Below, piece by piece: positions 1-10,816 of a stretch of 64,000 bases of DNA (its first letter is position 1; every line of letters starts with the position of its first letter). The position numbers and the translations under genes are program-made. Below the pieces are notes generated by a model. It saw only the letters and a list, made by a program, of their open reading frames with translations. It did not search any database and was not told the DNA's origin. Source of the stretch: Scolanthus callimorphus (Eukaryota; Cnidaria; Anthozoa; Actiniaria; Edwardsiidae); assembly GCA_033964015.1 (NCBI GenBank), contig CM066916.1, positions 30,521,404 to 30,585,403 of the forward strand. Direction: 5' to 3'.

Positions 1-595
1 GGAGTGTAAGGGGGAAACGGAATAAAAAATCACATTGGCCATATGGATGTGGGGAGGGGTTCATGATTTCCCCCTTCCATAAACTGCTCGATTTACATTA
101 CTTATAACCTCCCATCAGCATGAGTACCCCGTCCCACCGTGCCGAAATAAATGAAATAAGCCCAAAAGGATTTTTTTTGCACTGGTCTCCCTGATTGGTG
201 CGACAAAATCACGCGTGTGTCCGTCTCTCAAATCGGTCAAAGAACCCGTGAAAATCGAAAGCGCAATTTGACTTCGGAATTGTTTGTATGTTTATCATAT
301 CTCAGTGAGGGGAGAGAAGAAACAGGTCAAGTAAAAATGGTCTAAGGACTAAGAATTTTTTTAAGTTTATATTATTTATATTTTTTCGGCTTTATCCCTT
401 GCTTAAAAAATAGCTTGAATTAGAACTTAGCCCAAAGTGAATCTTTTCCAACAAAAACATCTCTCTTTTCGGGATTGTGTCCTTCGTTTTGCGATAGAGC
501 CGTCAGGATTTATACTTAGGGAATATTATTCATGACTTTCACGGACTTTGTTTTGTAAATGTGTCATTTCGACTTAGCATGACTCCAAGGGAAGC
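1..595. other. Non-coding flank, no gene seen
   Basis: AT-rich DNA with no exon-like open frame, RNA gene or element ends that I can recognise. The only structure is a ~47-bp segment at 411-457 that is repeated, with a few changes, at 834-880. Confidence 0.5.
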
Positions 596-829
596 AAGGT
601 AGTGTGGTCAAGCAGTTCGGCAGCGATAGCTCTTGAAAGTGTCACACCCACATTTTTAAGAAAACCTTCAAAAAAATTATATTTATCAAAACGTTATTTC
701 TTTTTGCCATAGTCCGCTAGTCCATTCTATAAGCTTTCCAACGATATATAGGTTGACATGTTTTTGTTAAACTAAGGACGAGTATGATTTTTTCCAAGGA
801 GGTGCGCGAAGGTTCTCAGTAACCTTAAG
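596..829. repeat. Interspersed repeat, inverted copy of 44636-44870
   Basis: Read on the minus strand, this ~230-bp block aligns along its length with 44636-44870. Shared landmarks are the GGTTNTTGAGAACCTTCGCG-type end, the ATATATCGTTGGAAAGCTTA segment and the AGCTATCGCTGCCGAACTGC end. The copies are diverged and differ by small indels. No coding capacity or terminal repeats were seen, so this is an unclassified dispersed repeat. Confidence 0.6.
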
Positions 830-833
830 AAAT

Positions 834-1014
834 CGCCTGAATTAGAACTTTGCCCAGGGTGAATCTTTTCCAACAAAAACACGCCCACGGTCCAGATTTC
901 CAGCTTGTCTTCAGGTTTGCGAACTTCTTTTGGCGGCAGTGCTTCAGGGCTAAGCGGAGTGAGTGCGGACACGATTTCTCTTACGGTATTAATATATAGA
1001 TAATCTATATTCAA
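834..1014 (-). pseudogene. Possible kinase-like exon fragment (doubtful)
   Basis: A minus-strand open frame contains PEAL, then ~13 residues later LEIWTVGVFLLE. This resembles the APE-to-DVWSFGVxLxE stretch (subdomains VIII-IX) of protein kinases, but no other kinase motif is present: HRD, DFG and the glycine loop are all missing. The C-terminal part runs into the dispersed repeat at 596-829. The sequence around FLLEKIHPGQSSNS is duplicated at 411-457. Seen: the frame and the duplication. Inferred and weak: kinase ancestry. It may be chance. Confidence 0.15.
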
Positions 1015-1180
1015 ACAACAAAATATGGGTATGACTCATAATGACAAAATGCTGACATCTCGCTTTTCGGCCGTTGCTGCTTCCGGTTCTTTGTGACGTC
1101 ATCATTCTGATCTGTCAAATCCGATTGATCCGCATGATCCGTAGCTTGATCCGGAGGATATTTCATTATGAAATGTATTA

Positions 1181-1350
1181 CATTTATACGGGGCTCAACG
1201 GTCATAACACTTCTACTAATGGGGATATTTAGCTTGCGCGCGCGCGCTCGATTGCGTCATTTTCGATCGAATTGATCGCGCGTCTATGCGCGGAACAGCG
1301 TGCGCCGTTCATACATTTATACGGGGCTCAACGGTCATAACACTTCTACT
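1181..1350 (+). repeat. 37-bp direct repeat pair
   Basis: The 37-bp sequence at 1181-1217 (beginning CATTTATACGGGGCTCAACG) is repeated exactly at 1314-1350, with 96 bp between. The spacer holds alternating CG/GATCGA-rich sequence. Nothing identifies the source. Confidence 0.7.
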
Positions 1351-2695
1351 CCCATTTGAGCGAGAAACACCAAGAAAAAGCCGCTTTTTGGGATATTGCG
1401 CGAAAACAAGATTGGGCACCCCCATTTTTTATTTTACCATTTTGATAAGACTATCATTCCCCTGTTATAAAAAAAGTTTAAAGAAATTCTAACGACAAGT
1501 TTTTGAGCTATCGTCATAAAAAGCCCGAAAATGAGACACCAAAGACTCTCAAATTATCACGAGCGGTGCGCACATTTTCAAGAGTAGCGTCAACACACAT
1601 AGAAAATTAAACATTCCAACGTTCGTCTTGCAAGCGAACTAGATATTGAAGCATCCAACATAGTCTAGGAGCAGCTACCGGAAAAACATCGCGTCGTAGC
1701 ACCCAACGCACAGACCCAGGAAAATGACATAGAAAGATAGGTACATGCCTAAGGTTCAATTTGATCCGTATCGCACAGATTGGCTTGTGGGACAACACCC
1801 CGATATTTGACATTTGTTCCCCTGCTGCTCACATGTCCTTTGCAAAACATTACGAACTTATACGCCTCTAAACCCCTCATTCAAGGATCAAATGTATCCA
1901 AAACTTTGTATCATTGTAAGAAATCACACACTTTAAATTCCGAGCTGTAAATCTGCCCTTAATACCCACTCTAACGTCATAAATAGAAATTAGAAGTTGG
2001 CAGCCATATCAGTTCTTTGTTATTCAAATGAGTTGTGCCTCCTCTCCTGAAGACATAGATATAGGCTGTAGCGCTACAAGTACAGCGTGCCTAAATGTGT
2101 TCGTTTGCAAAAACTATCCCTCCAATGCATTGAGCCCTTATGTGGACATTTTACTGCTGTCGTATGTTTTCTGTGATCTCTGCTGATATAAACAAAAAAT
2201 TATAGGTTTATTAGAAAATACCAAAAACATTTTTCTTTATTAAAAATTACCTAGTTAAATGATTCAAACAAAGTCGGTGAAGAGATACCAGACCATTAAA
2301 ACTATATACATTAGCCCGGGAAAGCTGTACAGTCTATGTCATTCTTGACTTTCCAGAATTCAGGAACTCATGAATAACAAAGGAAACTCATGAATAACAA
2401 AAGGTTCAAAATGGCCGCCGTCAGAGGCATCCCTTTGACCTTCATTTTTACAGTACGTACCGTAATTACGGCATAAGTTTGCATGTAACCATTCGAAACG
2501 CATTTATTTCTACACGTATGCAGAGTTTGATGTGTTTCTTGATAAAATGTTTAATTTTACAGGCTCTAAATTAGTTTAGAGTTTCGGGTCTATTTCTTCT
2601 TTTGAGTATTTTAATTTTGTAAATGTATAGGTTAATGACACACGGCTTACTTGTAAACCAGTATTTCTAGAGTTTTAGCTGAATGTAATTACCGT
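1351..2695. other. Non-coding, nothing recognised
   Basis: About 1.3 kb without exon-like frames. The only small feature is a direct doubling of a ~20-bp AAACTCATGAATAACAAAGG-type unit near 2366-2403. Confidence 0.5.
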
Positions 2696-2699
2696 GTAT

Positions 2700-2861
2700 A
2701 AATAAATTATTATTATTATTATTATTATAAACATTCGCTTATCTTTTCCCTTCCCCATCCACTTTGCCGTCGGTCACCCATCCAAATACTAACCTAGCCG
2801 GATTGTGCTTAACTTTAAAAGATTGCCCAAGTCACGCGCTAACCAACTGCGCCACGGGGAC
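2700..2861 (-). repeat. SINE with tRNA-like head and 5S rRNA-like body
   Basis: Read on the minus strand from 2861, the element opens with a tRNA-like 5' region containing a pol III A-box (TGGCGCAGTTGGTTAGCGCG). It then passes into sequence closely matching the internal region of 5S rRNA (GTTAAGCA ... GGTTAGTATTTGGATGGGTG followed by ACC). It ends in a short (TAA)n tail at about 2708-2728. Head, body and simple-repeat tail are all visible, which is the layout of a retroposed SINE. The tRNA part lacks a clear B-box; the 5S internal control region could substitute. It is not a functional tRNA or 5S gene, because both are incomplete. Confidence 0.65.
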
Positions 2862-2984
2862 TTCGTGACGTAATCACTCACTCAGGAAAAACTGATTATA
2901 CGTGTCAAACGTCCCAGGGTTTGGTTTGGTTCTCCGCAGGTTCTCTGTCTCATAATCTCTCACAAGTTCACTGTGTTTTGAAAG

Positions 2985-3910
2985 GCTTAAAATTACTCTT
3001 ACGTTGTTAAGTTGACTATGTACGAATTCGAACAATATTCGACCGATGTGAATGCTCTCATGACCGTGAGATACGAATCTCCGATGTGAATGCTCATGAC
3101 CGTGAGATACGAATCTCCCAAACTTCGCCGGCAAACGTCAGGTTCACTCAGTTCACTGTCTCGCAAGTTCACTGTTCACTGGACTTATATCTTCCCTAAA
3201 GTCGAAAATCACGACTTTTACTCATTGAACATTGTTGTTATGATGCTAATGTATTTGCCAATGAATCGTAACCCGTCAACGGTTTCAGTTCGCGGCTTGA
3301 AATTACTCTTACTACGAGACTCGTGTTTTAAACTGCCGAGAATCTGCCAGCTGCCGCACTCTCGCCACTGCTAGACTGTTGTCATGCCGAAGGTTATAAA
3401 ATATTTTTTGGAATCTTAGTAGTGGTTATGACTCATTCGTCGACCTCTAGTGCCGGACGTCCGCGGAGTTCAACCTTGAGGTCAACACATTTCTTTTTCT
3501 TTTTTAAAATCCTTTAGAATTACTCTTACGTTTAAGTTGACTATGTACGAATTCGAACAATATTCGACCGATGTGAATGCTCTCATGACCGTTAGATACG
3601 AATCTCCGATGTGAATGCTCATGACCGTGAGATACGAATCTCCCAAACTTCGCCGGCAAACGTCAGGTTCACTCAGTTCACTGTCTCGCAAGTTCACTGT
3701 TTACTGGACTTATATCTTCCCTAAAGCCGAAAATCACGACTTTTACTCATCGAACATTGTTGTTGTGATGCTAATGTATTTGCCAATGAATCGTATCCCG
3801 TCAACGGTTTCAGTTCGCGGCTTGAAATTACTCTTACTACGAGACTCGTGTTTTAAAGTGCCGAGAATCTGCCAGCTGCCGCACTCTCGCCACTGCTAGA
3901 CTGTTGTCAC
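2985..3910 (+). repeat. Two tandem copies of a ~525-bp block
   Basis: Copy 1 (about 2985-3390) and copy 2 (about 3513-3910) match closely over ~400 bp, both starting near ATTACTCTTACGTT and ending near CTAGACTGTTGTCA. They contain the same 94-codon open frame (3090-3374 and 3615-3899), with only a few differences. The frame has no recognisable domain and a composition like translated repeat, so I do not call it a gene. The end of copy 1 (about 3395-3455) is repeated at 6331-6385. The spacer of copy 1 (about 3390-3512) is unique. Confidence 0.7.
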
Positions 3911-3922
3911 GCCAAAGGTTAA

Positions 3923-4683
3923 TATATAGATTTAGCCACTGGCTAAAAGCGGAGCTCCTGGTTATAAAATTTTCTATGTGAATGAAAGGGATTCCCATGT
4001 GTACATGGTTTATATGGATGCTTTAGAGTCTTCCCTTCACGAGATATTATTTTTTCAAGCATAGATGACGTCATCGATGACGTCATATCACGTGACCACT
4101 TCATTTCGCTCATCTGGTGGTCTAGACTACACTACCCAAGTTTGGTTGTTTTAGAGTCTTCCCTTCTCGAGATGTTAATTTTTCAAGCATAGATGACGTC
4201 ATCGATGACGTCATATCACGTGACCACTTCGTTTCGCTCATCTGGTGGTCTAGACTACACTACCCAAGTTTGGTTGTTTTAGAGTCTTCCCTTCACGAGA
4301 TATTATTTTTTCAAGCATAGATGACGTCATCGATGACGTCATATCACGTGACCACTTTATTTCGCTCATCTGGTGACCTAGACTACACTTCCCAAGTTTG
4401 GTTGTTTTAGAATCTTCCTTTCATGAGATATTCATTTTTGAAGCATAGATGACGTCATCGATGACGTCATATCACGTGACCACTTCATTTCGCTCACCTG
4501 GTGACCTAGACTACACTACCAAAGTTTGGTTGTCTTAGAGTCTTCCCTTCACGAGATATTCATTTTTCAAACACTGATGACGTCATCGATGACGTCACCT
4601 CACGTGTCCGGGTTACAGCACCCCCCTTGTGGCATAGACAAAATATCCCAAGTATGGTTGTCTTAGCGTGTTCCCTTGAGGAG
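3923..4683 (+). repeat. CRE-palindrome tandem array, block A
   Basis: The block begins with a terminal motif: a hairpin TTTAGCCACTGGCTAAA followed by AGCGGAGCTCC. It then carries five units of about 125-130 bp. Each unit holds the 20-bp palindrome TGACGTCATCGATGACGTCA (starts 4076, 4194, 4322, 4450, 4578), then TATCACGTGACC, a CTACCCAAGTTTGGTTGTTT segment and a TTCCCTTCACGAGATATT segment. The palindrome is two CRE/ATF-type sites around ATCGAT; CACGTG is an E-box core. The same terminal motif reappears at about 4684, marking a second block. No open frame of interest. I infer a non-autonomous mobile element with an internal satellite. Confidence 0.8.
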
Positions 4684-6000
4684 ATAATATATAGATTTAG
4701 CCACTGGCTAAAAGCGGAGCTCCCGGTTACATATTTATAAGTCCTGCAAAAGATTAATAATGTGACGTGTCGCGACGTCACTTGCTACAGAAAACATTCG
4801 TGTTCTCCATTGCCATACTTGCACAATCAGATTTTTTTCATGTTGCATTTCAAAGAGCTCCATTCCCACATACTCCGGATGTTTTCTTGACTGTACCCAA
4901 GTTTGTTCGCCTAGCGATGTTTCCTTCTCGAGATATAGACTTTTCTAGATTTAATAACGTCATCGATGACGTCATGTCACGTGATCTTGGTAGTGCACCC
5001 CCTTGCCTCCAAAATAAGTTTACCCAAGTTTGGTCACCTAGCGATGTTGCCTTCCTGAGATATTCACTTTCTAGTTTTGATGACGTCATGTCACGTGACC
5101 TTGATTGTGCACCCCCCTTGCCTCCAAAATAACTTTACCCAGTTTGGTCACCTAGCGATGTTGCCTTCTTGAGATATTGACTTTTCTAGTTTCGATGACG
5201 TCATCGATGACGTCATGTCACGTGACCTTGGAAGTGCACTCCCCTTGCCTCCAAAATAACTTTACCCAAGTTTTGTCACCTAGCGATGTTGCCTTCGTGA
5301 GATAGACTTTTCTAGTTTTGATGACGTCATCGATGACGTCATGTCACGTGACCTTGGTAGTGCACCCCCCTTGCCTCCAAAATAACTCTACCCAAGTTTG
5401 GTCACCTAGCGATGTTGCCTTCTTGAGATATTGTCATTTCTAGTTTTGATGACGTCATAGATGATGTCATGTCACGTGACCTTGGAAGTGAACTCCCCTT
5501 GCCTCCAAAATAACTTTACCAAAGTTTGGTCACCTAGCGATGTTGCCTTCTTGAGATATTGACTTTTCTACTTTTGATGACGTCATCGATGACGTCATGT
5601 CACGTGACCTTGGTGGTGCACTCCCCTTGCCTCCAAAATAACTTTACCAAAGTTTGGTCACCTAGCGATGTTGCCTTCTTGAGATATTGACTTTTCTAGT
5701 TTTGATGACGTCATCGATGACGTCATGTCACGTGACCTTGGTAGTGCACCCCCCTTGCCTCCAGAATAACTTTACCCAAGTTTGGTCACCTATCGATGTT
5801 GCCTTCTTGAGATATTGATTTTTCTAGTTTCGATGACGTCATTCCGGACGAACGAACGAACGGACGAACGAACGCACAAACCGGAAGTCCATGACAGAAT
5901 CGTTGGATGCATATACACTTTTTTTTTGTTCCTTTTTCTCCTGCATGTAGCTATGGGGCTCCGCTCGCGGGCGCCTTCGGCGCCCGCGGGAGCTCCGCTA
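4684..6000 (+). repeat. CRE-palindrome tandem array, block B
   Basis: This block starts with a second copy of the hairpin plus AGCGGAGCTCC end (about 4686-4722). About nine units of ~128 bp follow, with a different unit body: TGCACCCCCCTTGCCTCC, TTTACCCAAGTTTGGTCACC, TAGCGATGTTGCCTTCTTGA. Full palindromes start at 5196, 5322, 5578 and 5706; variant or half palindromes lie near 4955, 5079, 5449 and 5836. The array ends in a GGAC/GAAC microsatellite (about 5844-5875). A strong hairpin follows at 5966-5988 (10-bp arms CGCGGGCGCC / GGCGCCCGCG, loop TTC), then GGAGCTCCGCTA. The order array, microsatellite, 3' hairpin is reminiscent of Helentron-associated elements, but no transposition hallmark is proven. 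Confidence 0.75.
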
Positions 6001-6335
6001 TAATTTTTTCTTTGCACACCACAGGGTTACCATGTGTACACGGACGACGGACGGACGGACGGACGGACGGACGGCGTACGCTATAGGTTTAATACCAGAA
6101 AAATAAAGAAAAAATAATATCTCCCGAAGGGTAGCTTCTATAGAAGCCAAACTTGGACAAACTTTCAAAGACCATAAGAGGAACTCTATACCAAGGTCAC
6201 ATGCCCCTACGTCATCAATGACGTCATCAAAATGATCCATAATGCCCGTGACGTTCAAAAATCAACTCGATAGTATACTATACGTTTTTTCCTTACGTAT
6301 GGTGCTCCGGCCCGCGCAGGAGCTCCGCTATAAAA
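6001..6335 (+). repeat. End module of the same repeat family
   Basis: A (GGAC)n microsatellite (about 6042-6075) leads into a ~165-bp module at 6137-6302 that recurs in the same orientation at 62495-62656. It contains TACGTCATCAATGACGTCAT, a relative of the array palindrome. It closes with GGTGCTCCGG...GGAGCTCCGCTA (about 6300-6333), the same terminal motif found at about 5990, 28441, 60340 and 63290. Confidence 0.65.
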
Positions 6336-6464
6336 TATTTTTTGGAATCTTAGTAGTGGTTATGACACATTCGTCGACCTCTTTTTAACTCTGCTGGATT
6401 CAAAATTTAAACATTGGAACTGGCTTATACACGTCCGTTTCCACAGACAGAATGTTATTTTTTT

Positions 6465-6783
6465 CCCGGGGGAGGGGGGATCCCATATTTTTGGGGCTGG
6501 GGTGCTCGTCGGGAACTTCGATTTTACCCCCAAAAGGTACCAACAAGACGATTTTTCCCTCGTAATTTTCTCTTGTATTTTTTTGAGAGCGAAAATACGT
6601 CTGAATTCAGGCTTCAGATAAGCGTGATTTGCTAGAACGGGCCCCTAACTGGTACCTATCTTTAAAAAATTGAAAGTTTTCAAATTTTACCCCTAAAAGG
6701 CACCAGAGGCCTAATTTTAAACCCTGAAAAGGTACGACGAACACCCCCGCCCCAAAAATATTGGAGTCCCCCCCACCCCCGGG
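6465..6783. mobile_element. MITE with CCCGGGGG-type terminal inverted repeats
   Basis: The left end reads CCCGGGGGAGGGGGGATCCC, then ATATTTTTGGGG and a GGTGCTCGTCGGG segment. The right end is the inverse: TACGACGAACACCCCCGCCC, AATATT, then GGAGTCCCCCCCCACCCCCGGG. Two more members are at 25418-25955 and 59204-59592. It has no coding capacity. The superfamily is unknown. Confidence 0.6.
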
Positions 6784-7274
6784 ATTTTTTTTCCGGGAAA
6801 TTTCAGTTTTTTTTAATGAGCAACCCCACCCATTCAATATGAGAGCCTTCCCCTGCCCTCTTCACTCTTCATTACCCACGAGTTGGCGATAGCATATAGC
6901 TTTGATTGAAAATGGTCTATACAAGCCCAAGAAAACTCATAATAATAGCATTCCCTTGCATTAAGTCCGATGCTCTGATGGTAATGAATCATATGAACAA
7001 AAACAAAGCAATGCATTATGGGCAGATTGAGACGGATCCTTCAAAGGGGCCGACCATATAACTTATGAGGGGGGGGAGGGCGTTCTTTTTTGTCAGTGCA
7101 AGATTTTTTTAGACCTCTGTTATGCGGTGAGAATTTTTTTTTCCAATAAGAAAGAAGGCTTTTAGTCACCATTTTGCTGTGCAGGTTTTTTTTTCAAAAA
7201 AGATATGCAGCAAATACCTCTGTTTTTTCTTGCTAGGGTTTCCTAACAAACCGACTTGATATTCTCCTTTGCAG
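6784..7274. other. Presumed intron 3' part before the first seen discoidin exon
   Basis: No repeat or exon recognised. A T-rich tract with TTTGCAG directly precedes the exon at 7275, as expected for a 3' splice site. The preceding exon must lie further upstream, because the 7275 exon opens in phase 1 within a cysteine codon context. Confidence 0.5.
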
Positions 7275-7579
7275 CTTGTTCCTACCCTCTTGGCTTCGAA
7301 AGCTACACGCTCCCGGATTCAGCTTTTAAATCAACAAGCGCGGCTTCTCATTTTGAACATTATCGCGCCAGACTCAATATTCCCGGCATAAGGTGGAAAC
7401 CAAACTACTCCTATCCAGATATGATTCTCCATATTTACTTCGGCCGCATGCCGAGAACAATATCAGGTGTCGCCACACAGGGTGGATTGGACTGGACGGG
7501 ATGGGTCACCCGTTACTTTCTGTCATACAACCTCAAACAATCTTATTGGCTCGATTATATGGAGCATGGCACTTTAAAG
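7275..7579 (+). CDS. Discoidin domain D1, exon 1
   Basis: The exon follows TTTGCAG and ends before GTAAAT; it starts in phase 1 and ends in phase 0. It encodes ~101 residues opening CSYPLGFESYTLPDSAFKST, the usual C-x-x-PLG start of a discoidin domain. Later come RTISGVATQGGLDWTGWVTR and YFLSY, the core strands of the jelly-roll (family pattern VTGVATQG...WVTxYxLSYS). It ends at the YMEHGTLK position, where the family normally continues FxGN. No stop or frameshift. Confidence 0.85.
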
Positions 7580-8397
7580 GTAAATCATTAGCAAATTTAT
7601 TGTATTTTTCTAGTGTGATGTTCCTCTTATAACAAGTCGCAGTCATTGATTTTTTTGGGGCGCGCAACGGGAACCCGCGGTTGCTATAGTTACGGTTTTG
7701 AGCTACCAGCATATTCAAGTGTGAAGTGCACAACGTGTGTTTAAAATTCACATGGAAGGAAATTTGAGACGTTTCACAAGCAAGTTGATTATTGAATGCA
7801 CTTGGGAGGACTGTTCCGAGTCGTGCGCCGGGCTACAATAGCTCGGACTAGCTGTGGGTATTTTAGTGTGGTTACCAAGCCTAAAGCAATAGACATCCTC
7901 AGCTTGCCCGTTTGTTTTGCCCATTTCAGATCACGTGGCATTCCTTCTTTCTTTTTCTGCTACGCACCGAAGGATATATGAATATGGAATCATTCCAAAC
8001 AAAGAGAGAATACTCATGGGAATGACATGTGATCTGAAATGGGCAAAACATTACGTCCAAGCCGAGAAGGTCTATTATGGGACAGATCGAGAACTCGAGT
8101 CTCTGTGATTCCTGCAAGTTTTAATTCAAAATTTCACAGTTTTCTTACTACATTTGCCAAGATTCTTATCCAAAGAGGATCTTCTGTCACTTCCTTATAA
8201 GGTAAATGATTCCAAATATGGCTTTGGCCGTGAGGTGTTGAAAAACGACAACGTTTGGTTGCGAATTGTTTGATATGGTGTCCCTCCGTTGGGTGAATAG
8301 TGAATATCAGGGATATCACAGTCAATGAAGATCACAGTCAATGAAGATCACATTCAATGATTTGCTGCCGTCAAAAGCGTTTTGGTCTTCTCTACAG
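7580..8397. other. Intron in D1 with a small fold-back
   Basis: This phase-0 intron of 818 bp carries an inverted repeat at 7914-8049: arms of ~31 bp starting GTTTTGCCCATTTCAGATCA are separated by ~70 bp, consistent with a very short MITE. Near 8318-8360 a ~16-bp unit (CAATGAAGATCACAGT) is repeated about three times just upstream of the splice acceptor. Confidence 0.6.
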
Positions 8398-8536
8398 ATA
8401 TTTTCAGGTAATATTGACAGTTATTCCACTGCCAAGCACGACTTCCGTAATCCGTTCGTCGCACGCCGTGTCAAGTTGACCGTTGTGGATGTACACACAG
8501 CAGTGCGATTGAAGATAGAGCTGTATGGATGTACTG
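8398..8536 (+). CDS. Discoidin domain D1, exon 2
   Basis: Acceptor CTCTACAG; donor GTAAGT; phase 0 in, phase 1 out. It encodes ~46 residues: IFSGNIDSYSTAKHDF, FRNPFVARRVKLTVVD, then LKIELYGCTG. This is the C-terminal third of the domain: the FxGNxD spike region, the PxxAR strand and the closing LYGC cysteine. It joins 7275-7579 to complete a 148-codon domain. Confidence 0.85.
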
Positions 8537-10139
8537 GTAAGTCCCGTTGTTATAGACCACTTTATCTCCGTATGCCTATTTCAAGTCATTTGATATTTTC
8601 ATCTTTTCATGCTCACGTCACTCACATGTGGTGACGTGAAAACGTACATCGGTATTGCAGAACATAAGTTTAAGACGCGCTATAATGGCCACCGCAATGT
8701 GTTCTTTGACAAAGCAAAGCAATCTATTAGTACCACGTTAATGTTCCCAACCCATGAAGAGGCAAGGAGACAGAGTTCTGGGAAATGAGGAAGGGGGAAA
8801 AGTGCTCCTATAAGGTTGTAAATTTAGTTAGTTAAGTAGCTAAGTGCAGCAACCATGGCAACAAAACATTTTAAGGGCACCCTTGCTAAGTGGGGAAAAC
8901 ATCCCCCCGGACCATGAGAGGCAAGAGTCCTCTCAACCGCAAGGAAGTGATGACCTTCCCCCTGGACCACGCTATTAGACAATTTTAATATCAAATGGAG
9001 TATTGCAAAGCGCGCCAATTTTAATATCAAATGGAGTATTGCAAAGCGCGCACGCTCGTATAGCGGCCACCCTTCTCGATGCAACCTTTGTTTAGCCGAA
9101 AAGCTATGCATTCTTCAATCAAAGGATCCCGGGCTACTAAACAAGCAGTCAGAATTAGTTACGAAATGTAGGCATGAGAACAAGTTCTATGCAGCCAATC
9201 AGAGTAAGAGCCTCCGCGACAGCGCCACAATAGCTTAATCATGTAAATTTTAACTTAGTCTGATGATCGCTTCGGCGTGAAACCGCATGGTTACTAAAGT
9301 CAAATTTGTTCCGTCCTCACTATTGTATTTTCATCTTTAGAAATGTTTCAATATCCACGTGAAAACACGAACCAAGGCTGGGAACCGAGCCTACGTGAAA
9401 ACGCGAAAACAAAAATTAGATTTTTCTTCATGTTAACATCACGTGGTTTGAAATTAGCACTATGCACACGAAAGAAAAGAGCTCTAAAAACATAGGTGGC
9501 GGTAGAGGGGGACTGGGGAAGCTAAAGTCCTCCCCTATCCCCCAAACTGCCGATCATGTTTCGCTCGCCCTCGGGACCGCGCGCCTCCATAATCCAAGTT
9601 GGTGCCCGATCAAATCTGAACGGCCCTGGTTTTCTGCAATAAAAATACCAAGCACAGGATACATCGAAAACATCGTAAAATCACGTGTAGCCGCAAGTGA
9701 CTGTGTAGCCGCAAGTAAACACCCTAGACTGGGAGTTTACCAACAAACCCAAGTATTTTTTGCCACCCTCTCAACTCCTCAGAATAGGGATTAGTGATCA
9801 TTATGTAGTCCGGGTCCAGTCTAAGTCCGCCTTGGCTTGCAAACCTGCCAAAAAGTCTGCGTACAAGCGCGACCTCAGGCCAAGCTACATATGTGCCGCT
9901 GGATAACAACCAACAGAGGCTGAGGTGCGACTTTTTATCCATCTGTCCGTGAATTGCTTGAGGCATTCAATCTTGCCTTGCATGAAGCATAGACCTGTTT
10001 CTGCCATTACGCAAAGTCAGCCTGTGCTCTTCAGATAGGCTATTGGTTTCTGTTAAAATAAAATCTCTAGTCCATAAGAGACAGCGTGCCCTTGTAGTGC
10101 ATGTTATAAATTGGACGTGTACAAGTCTCTGCGCAACGC
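8537..10139. other. Intron between D1 and D2, proximal part
   Basis: First 1.6 kb of a 4.7-kb phase-1 intron. A ~36-bp unit beginning AATTTTAATATCAAATGGAG is doubled at 8981-9051. I found no credible coding frame and no element ends here. Confidence 0.5.
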
Positions 10140-10560
10140 TGTCCAGCGCGATTCATCAACTGTAAGCAAGTGTACTATAACAGTAAGGTATCGTCTCTCA
10201 AGGACACTAACGTTAGTCGCTGGTGCGATGAGATCAAGGCGTTGGGAGGATTGTCTGACAGCTCCCAATGGTGGCGTCAACCCCTAAGTCCTTATACTCC
10301 GAGCACTGGTGTTCTAGCAGAATCATTTAACAACTTTCTACTAAGCCTGACGTCACAATTTAGGCCACTCCAATTGGACACTTCGTTGGACCAGGTTACT
10401 GTGCCTGCTGAATTTGTTGTCAGTGAACAGAAAACCTTCAAAGCCTTTATGGGCTATCAAGGCGAACAAGTCATCGCAGGGGCGGATTTAGGAAAAAATC
10501 TGACCGTAGCGCAATCATTGATAACTATGAAAAAATTATTTTTTTGGTCGGGATACAGTT
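10140..10560 (+). pseudogene. Non-LTR retrotransposon fragment (jockey/CR1-like), upstream of RT domain
   Basis: The frame contains CKQVYYNSKVSSLKDTNVSR, a W-x-x-EIKALGG segment and FNNFLLSLTSQFRPL. This is the region between endonuclease and reverse transcriptase in jockey/CR1-type ORF2 (pattern YYxxKVxxLK...WWxEVKRLxG). The match then stops. The RT half of what seems the same insertion resumes at about 12540. Dead: 5' truncated and interrupted. It sits in the D1-D2 intron in sense orientation. Confidence 0.6.
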
Positions 10561-10816
10561 GGCATAGAATTATACACCAGACAGGTTAATCTACATTTTA
10601 AAGAAAACTATTCAAAATAGGGTTTACATGTTGGAGTTTTAGAAAATACCTCCAACAAACGCGTTTGCCCGCGCGTGGTTTTCGATAGTGCACTGGGTTA
10701 CTAGTTGTCAACAAATATCTCCCTAACCTGTACGAACATCTATAGAAATCTGTGTTTCTAACAATTAAGGTCGTCGTGAGTTCCAAACGCACTCACGGAT
10801 TTTTAGTGGATTCAAT

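Noticed and set aside
1607..1813. 68-codon minus-strand frame
   Set aside because: No recognisable motif; consistent with chance.
4767..5132. 121-codon open frame within the CRE array
   Set aside because: Translates the satellite units (repeated DVMSRDL); no domain.
3923..6335. Calling the array a definite Helitron
   Set aside because: No CTRR 3' end is visible after the hairpin (CTAT instead) and no Rep/helicase; only a Helentron-like resemblance is kept as inference.
9462..9794. 110-codon plus-strand frame
   Set aside because: Low-complexity start, no domain and no homologous-looking motif; not supported.
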